A DNA stretch of 64,000 bases, taken from positions 1 to 64,000 of the forward strand of contig MBQZ01000015.1 in NCBI GenBank assembly GCA_002134785.1, in the 5' to 3' direction. This document shows positions 60,846 through 64,000 of this stretch, piece after piece; the stretch's first letter is position 1; every line of letters starts with the position of its first letter. The translations under genes were made by a program, and so were the position numbers. The DNA comes from Crenothrix sp. D3. Lineage in GTDB: Bacteria > Pseudomonadota > Gammaproteobacteria > Methylococcales > Methylomonadaceae. The notes under the pieces are model-generated. The model did not search any database and was not told the DNA's origin. It worked only from the letters and a program-made list of their open reading frames with translations.

Positions 60846-61621
60846 TTTTGATTCATCCATCTGCCATTATTGATAGTCGCGCTGAACTCGCTACGGATGT
60901 GTCGATAGGTGCTTTTTCTGTTATTGGTGCTGATGTCAAAATAGATTCAGGCACAGTGATAGGTCCTCATGTTGTCATCAAAGGGCCTACTTCCATCGGT
61001 AAGGACAATCGTATCTATCAATTCACTTCTATAGGCGAAGATCCGCAAGATAAAAAATATGCGGCTGAAATCACACGTCTTGAAATTGGCGATAGAAATA
61101 CTATTCGAGAATTTACCTCCATGCACCGAGGCACGGTTCAAGATCATAGTGTCACCCAAATAGGTAATGACAACTTGTTCATGGCTTACACCCACGTTGC
61201 TCACGATTGCATTATTGGTGACCACGTCATCATGGCAAACGGCGCATCATTGGCAGGTCATGTTCATTTACATGACCACGCCATTTTGGGTGGCTTTACC
61301 TTAGTACACCAATTTACCCAAATAGGTCAATACAGCTTTGCCGCAATGGGTAGTGCGATTACGCAAGATATTCCACCTTTTGTTATGGTCGGCGGCAAAC
61401 CCACTAGACCCCACGGCATTAATTCGGTGGGCATGGAGCGTGGTGGTATATCAGCGGATGATATTCGCTTAATAAGAAATGCCTATAAAATTATCTACAA
61501 AATGAATTTACGCTTAGAAGATGCGATAGAGCAAATCGTAGAACTAGCCGCTGACGACAGCCAAGAATTAGCCAATATGGTCAGTTTTTTGCGTAATGTT
61601 CGTCGTGGCATATTACGTTAG
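60824..61621 (+). CDS. lpxA: UDP-N-acetylglucosamine acyltransferase LpxA
   Basis: 265 residues. A left-handed beta-helix of hexapeptide repeats ([26 protein letters not shown]), with [21 protein letters not shown] and [14 protein letters not shown] (catalytic His) as LpxA signatures, and the C-terminal helical domain [24 protein letters not shown]. First step of lipid A synthesis. Start overlaps fabZ by 22 nt; a TTG inside (60848) is an alternative, but ATG gives the family's N-terminus. The usual next gene lpxB is missing. Confidence 0.95.
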   Translation: MRSGSELVLIHPSAIIDSRAELATDVSIGAFSVIGADVKIDSGTVIGPHVVIKGPTSIGKDNRIYQFTSIGEDPQDKKYAAEITRLEIGDRNTIREFTSMHRGTVQDHSVTQIGNDNLFMAYTHVAHDCIIGDHVIMANGASLAGHVHLHDHAILGGFTLVHQFTQIGQYSFAAMGSAITQDIPPFVMVGGKPTRPHGINSVGMERGGISADDIRLIRNAYKIIYKMNLRLEDAIEQIVELAADDSQELANMVSFLRNVRRGILR

Positions 61622-61635
61622 CCGTTTAACTATTC

Positions 61636-62229
61636 ATGGATGAAATACCCGCGCATTTCCTAATTGCAGGTGTGGATGAAGTCGGGCGAGGCTGTTTAGC
61701 GGGTTGTGTCGTTGCCGCAGCTGTTATTTTAGACCCCAGAAAACCGATTGCTGGATTAGCCGATTCTAAAAAACTCACTGAGCGCAAGCGCGAACAACTC
61801 AGTAAAATCATTCAAGAACAAGCCTTGAGCTGGGCTATAGCAGAAGCCAGCGTCATCGAAATAGACACCCTCAATATTCTTCAAGCTACATTACTTGCTA
61901 TGCAACGCGCTATTGCAGGCTTACACATAACACCTGATAGCGCATTGATTGATGGTAATCAGCTACCGTATTTAACGATACCCGCGCAAACCATTGTTAA
62001 AGGCGATAGTAAAATACCCGCTATCAGCGCAGCTTCCATCATAGCAAAAGTCTATCGAGATCAACTCATGGTTGATTATCACCAACAATATCCTGATTTT
62101 TCCTTTCATTTGCATAAAAGTTACGGCACGAAACAACACCTATCAGAAATTGAACAATTTGGGTTTTTAGATATTCACCGAAAGAGCTTTAACCCCGTAA
62201 AAACATTGATTGCTTCAAAATTCAATTAA
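61636..62229 (+). CDS. rnhB: Ribonuclease HII
   Basis: 197 residues. Motifs: [14 protein letters not shown] (Asp-Glu), [22 protein letters not shown] (Asp in SALIDG) and [23 protein letters not shown]. It removes RNA from RNA-DNA hybrids, especially single ribonucleotides. Starts 15 bp after lpxA and is probably co-transcribed with it. In E. coli lpxA-lpxB-rnhB is the order; here lpxB is gone and rnhB follows directly. Confidence 0.96.
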   Translation: MDEIPAHFLIAGVDEVGRGCLAGCVVAAAVILDPRKPIAGLADSKKLTERKREQLSKIIQEQALSWAIAEASVIEIDTLNILQATLLAMQRAIAGLHITPDSALIDGNQLPYLTIPAQTIVKGDSKIPAISAASIIAKVYRDQLMVDYHQQYPDFSFHLHKSYGTKQHLSEIEQFGFLDIHRKSFNPVKTLIASKFN

Positions 62230-62298
62230 GGCAATAGTGCGTAACCAGCCAACTGAATGTAAAATCAAACATTCAATTCTAAGCATACATTTTAAGCA

Positions 62299-63903
62299 AT
62301 GAATAAGCCCTTACTGTCTGTCGAACAACTCAGTGTTACTTTTAATCATTCACAGACAGTAGTCGATGCCATTAGTTTTACTATTCAGGCAGGCGAAACC
62401 TTTGCCTTAGTCGGTGAATCAGGCTCAGGTAAATCCATGACTGCGTTGTCAGTGCTACGATTATTACCCAATAATGCCAAAATTTCTGCCCAGCGCATTG
62501 ATTTACAAGGCGATAATCTATTAACACATTCAGAATTCCAGCTGTGTAAAATTCGCGGTCGTCGTATTGGCTTGATTTTTCAAGACCCATTATCATCTTT
62601 AAATCCTGTGATGACCATCGGTAGTCAAATTGCCGAAGTCATTAATATTCATTTCAATTTATCTAAAACTGAGCTAAAACAACGGGTACTGGAATTATTA
62701 CAGCAAGTAGAACTGCCTAATCCAGAGCAACGCCTGAAAGATTATCCGCATCAATTGTCAGGGGGTCAGCGACAACGGGTAATGATTGCTATTGCTTTGG
62801 CAGGTAAACCCGATTTGTTAATTGCTGATGAACCGACCACCGCGTTGGATGTTACTATTCAAGCGCAAATTTTGGCGTTGCTAAAAAATATTCAACAGCA
62901 AACAGGCATGGCGTTGTGGTTGATTAGTCATGATTTAGCGTTAGTATCTACGATGGCTGATAGGGTCGCGGTGATGCAGCAAGGCAAAATTGTTGAAACA
63001 GGTTTAACGGCTGAATTGTTTGCCAATCCGCAACATTCTTATACGAAAAAATTATTGGCAGTTTTGCCTTCTATTCATCATGCGGGTAGAGACGCGATTA
63101 ATCGCGTCTCTACACCGTTATTACAAGTCAGTGATTTTTACTGTCACTATCCAATACGCAAAGGCATTTTTAAGCGAGTAGTCGATTACGTCCGCGCGGT
63201 TGATGGTGTTAGTTTTAGCATTGAGCAAGGTAAAACGCTGGCATTAGTTGGCGAATCAGGTTGCGGTAAAACTACCTTGGGTAAAAGTTTGTTAAATTTA
63301 TTACCCAGTCAGGGCAGGGTGGTAATTAACGGAATTGAATTAAATACCTTGACGGGCGAAGCCTTACGCCAACAACGTGCCAATATTCAAATCGTCTTTC
63401 AAGACCCATTTTCCTCGATGAATCCGCGCTTGCTAATCGGTGATATTATTGCCGAAGGCATCCGCGCCTTGCATCCCGATGTAACAGCCGATGAACGTAT
63501 TGCGCGTGTTAAACGATTATTACAACAAGTCGATTTACCCGAAGACTCACTGTATCGCTATCCGCATGAATTTTCGGGTGGGCAACGGCAACGGATTTGT
63601 ATTGCCCGCGCTTTAGCCGTTGAGCCTAAACTCATTGTCTGTGATGAACCGACTAGCGCGTTAGATGTGTCAGTACAAGCGCAAATTATTCAGTTACTAA
63701 AAACGTTGCAACGGGAACAAGGCGTGAGTTATTTGTTTATTACTCATGATCTCGCGGTCGTGGCTGAAATTGCCCATGAAATTGCCGTCATGTATCAGGG
63801 TAAAATCATCGAGCAAGGTACAGCAAAGCAAGTTTTAACCCAACCACAACACGCTTACACTCGACAATTATTGGCTGCCGTTCCTGTGTTAAAAACAGCC
63901 TGA
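62299..63903 (+). CDS. Peptide-type ABC transporter ATPase, fused tandem domains (YejF/GsiA-like)
   Basis: 534 residues containing two complete ATPase domains. Domain 1 (about 5-255): Walker A GESGSGKS, signature [16 protein letters not shown], Walker B LLIADEPTTALD, H-loop ISHDLALV. Domain 2 (about 275-530): [46 protein letters not shown]. This double form serves YejABEF-type and GsiA-type peptide or microcin C importers. No permease or binding-protein gene is in the window. A 28-bp perfect palindrome lies in the linker between domains and encodes GRDAINRVST. Confidence 0.92.
   Translation: MNKPLLSVEQLSVTFNHSQTVVDAISFTIQAGETFALVGESGSGKSMTALSVLRLLPNNAKISAQRIDLQGDNLLTHSEFQLCKIRGRRIGLIFQDPLSSLNPVMTIGSQIAEVINIHFNLSKTELKQRVLELLQQVELPNPEQRLKDYPHQLSGGQRQRVMIAIALAGKPDLLIADEPTTALDVTIQAQILALLKNIQQQTGMALWLISHDLALVSTMADRVAVMQQGKIVETGLTAELFANPQHSYTKKLLAVLPSIHHAGRDAINRVSTPLLQVSDFYCHYPIRKGIFKRVVDYVRAVDGVSFSIEQGKTLALVGESGCGKTTLGKSLLNLLPSQGRVVINGIELNTLTGEALRQQRANIQIVFQDPFSSMNPRLLIGDIIAEGIRALHPDVTADERIARVKRLLQQVDLPEDSLYRYPHEFSGGQRQRICIARALAVEPKLIVCDEPTSALDVSVQAQIIQLLKTLQREQGVSYLFITHDLAVVAEIAHEIAVMYQGKIIEQGTAKQVLTQPQHAYTRQLLAAVPVLKTA
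63086..63113. repeat. 28-bp perfect palindrome inside the ABC ATPase gene (repeat family E)
   Basis: GTAGAGACGCGATT and AATCGCGTCTCTAC are exact inverses with no spacer. It is in frame, encoding GRDAINRVS (residues 263-271) in the linker between the two ATPase domains. A diverged copy with arms of the same type flanks the pyrC stop (39456-39536). This suggests that a mobile palindrome inserted in a tolerant linker. Confidence 0.85.
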
Positions 63904-64000
63904 TGTTATACGTTAAAAGCAAACACAGTACCGAAGAGATTATTAAGAAATCGCGGTTTATCGGGGTTATTGCGCCGTGTGCAACTGAAAATGAGGTGTT
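63903..64000 (+). CDS. YigZ/IMPACT-family protein, N-terminal part (cut by window edge)
   Basis: ATG at 63903-63905 overlaps the ABC ATPase stop codon (TGATG). The 32 visible residues include STEEIIKKSRFIGVIAPCATENE, the standard N-terminal block of YigZ/IMPACT family proteins. Family members are conserved but of loosely defined function (translation-related). The 1-nt overlap indicates co-transcription with the ABC ATPase gene. Confidence 0.82.
   Translation, partial: MLYVKSKHSTEEIIKKSRFIGVIAPCATENEV

Overview
The window reads as chromosomal DNA of a gammaproteobacterium of moderate to low GC. The evidence is the gene content: complete EF-P beta-lysylation set (epmB / efp-epmA), bamA-skp-fabZ-lpxA-rnhB, recB, hemF, homodimeric-type pyrC, rnt, grxD, htpX and ynbC/ynbD-like genes. 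The density of small palindromic repeats and MITE-like elements, plus TMEM43-like and HMW1C-like genes, suggests a lineage such as Thiotrichales or Methylococcales, but the sequence alone does not fix the genus.

Layout. 1-1.35 kb: 3' end of an IS30-type element and a REP-associated transposase (RAYT) bracketed by its REP palindromes. 1.39-4.54 kb: the most unusual locus. It encodes a Sec-exported C39-like (double-glycine) peptidase fused to a predicted outer-membrane barrel. Immediately upstream lie two 105-residue Sec-exported paralogous precursors, each with a double-glycine-type site (VSGEG / VSGDG) before a short cationic core with two cysteines. Each precursor gene is followed by a terminator/attenuator. 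A divergent XRE regulator with a BrnT/antitoxin pair adjoins. 5-15 kb: pckA, a SHOCT protein, then two carbohydrate or peptide-type operons (phosphorylase-kinase-alpha-like protein + glucokinase; ATP-grasp + alpha-E). Both are preceded by sigma-54-type promoters with identically spaced upstream direct repeats. 15-21.4 kb: recB, a GIY-YIG protein and a two-gene Septu-type (PtuA/PtuB) defence system. 21.9-25.8 kb: sulfate ABC transporter cysTWA with a CysB-type regulator. 26.5-28.8 kb: an RTX-repeat protein whose leader and first 17 codons are a near copy of the neighbouring rpiA 5' end. 28.8-37.4 kb: Hsp70/DUF2760 operon, htpX with a heat-shock-type promoter, ynbC/ynbD-like lipid-type enzymes, msrP. 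38-49.6 kb: housekeeping and small metabolic genes (pyrC, rnt, grxD, hemF, rubredoxin, bacteriohemerythrin) and an HMW1C-type glycosyltransferase. 50-54.4 kb: exported DUF922 protease, exported HNH protein, a proline-rich envelope protein and an orphan. 54.6-64 kb: EF-P modification genes, outer-membrane biogenesis cluster, rnhB, a duplicated-domain peptide ABC ATPase and the start of a YigZ-type gene.

Intergenic space is filled by at least six repeat families. One (TCACTGCCATTAAGTTAAG termini) has visible 9-bp target duplications at two of three copies and carries other repeats nested inside it. Several repeats supply stop codons of adjacent genes, and one perfect 28-bp palindrome sits in frame inside an ABC ATPase linker. 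No tRNA, rRNA or CRISPR array was recognised.
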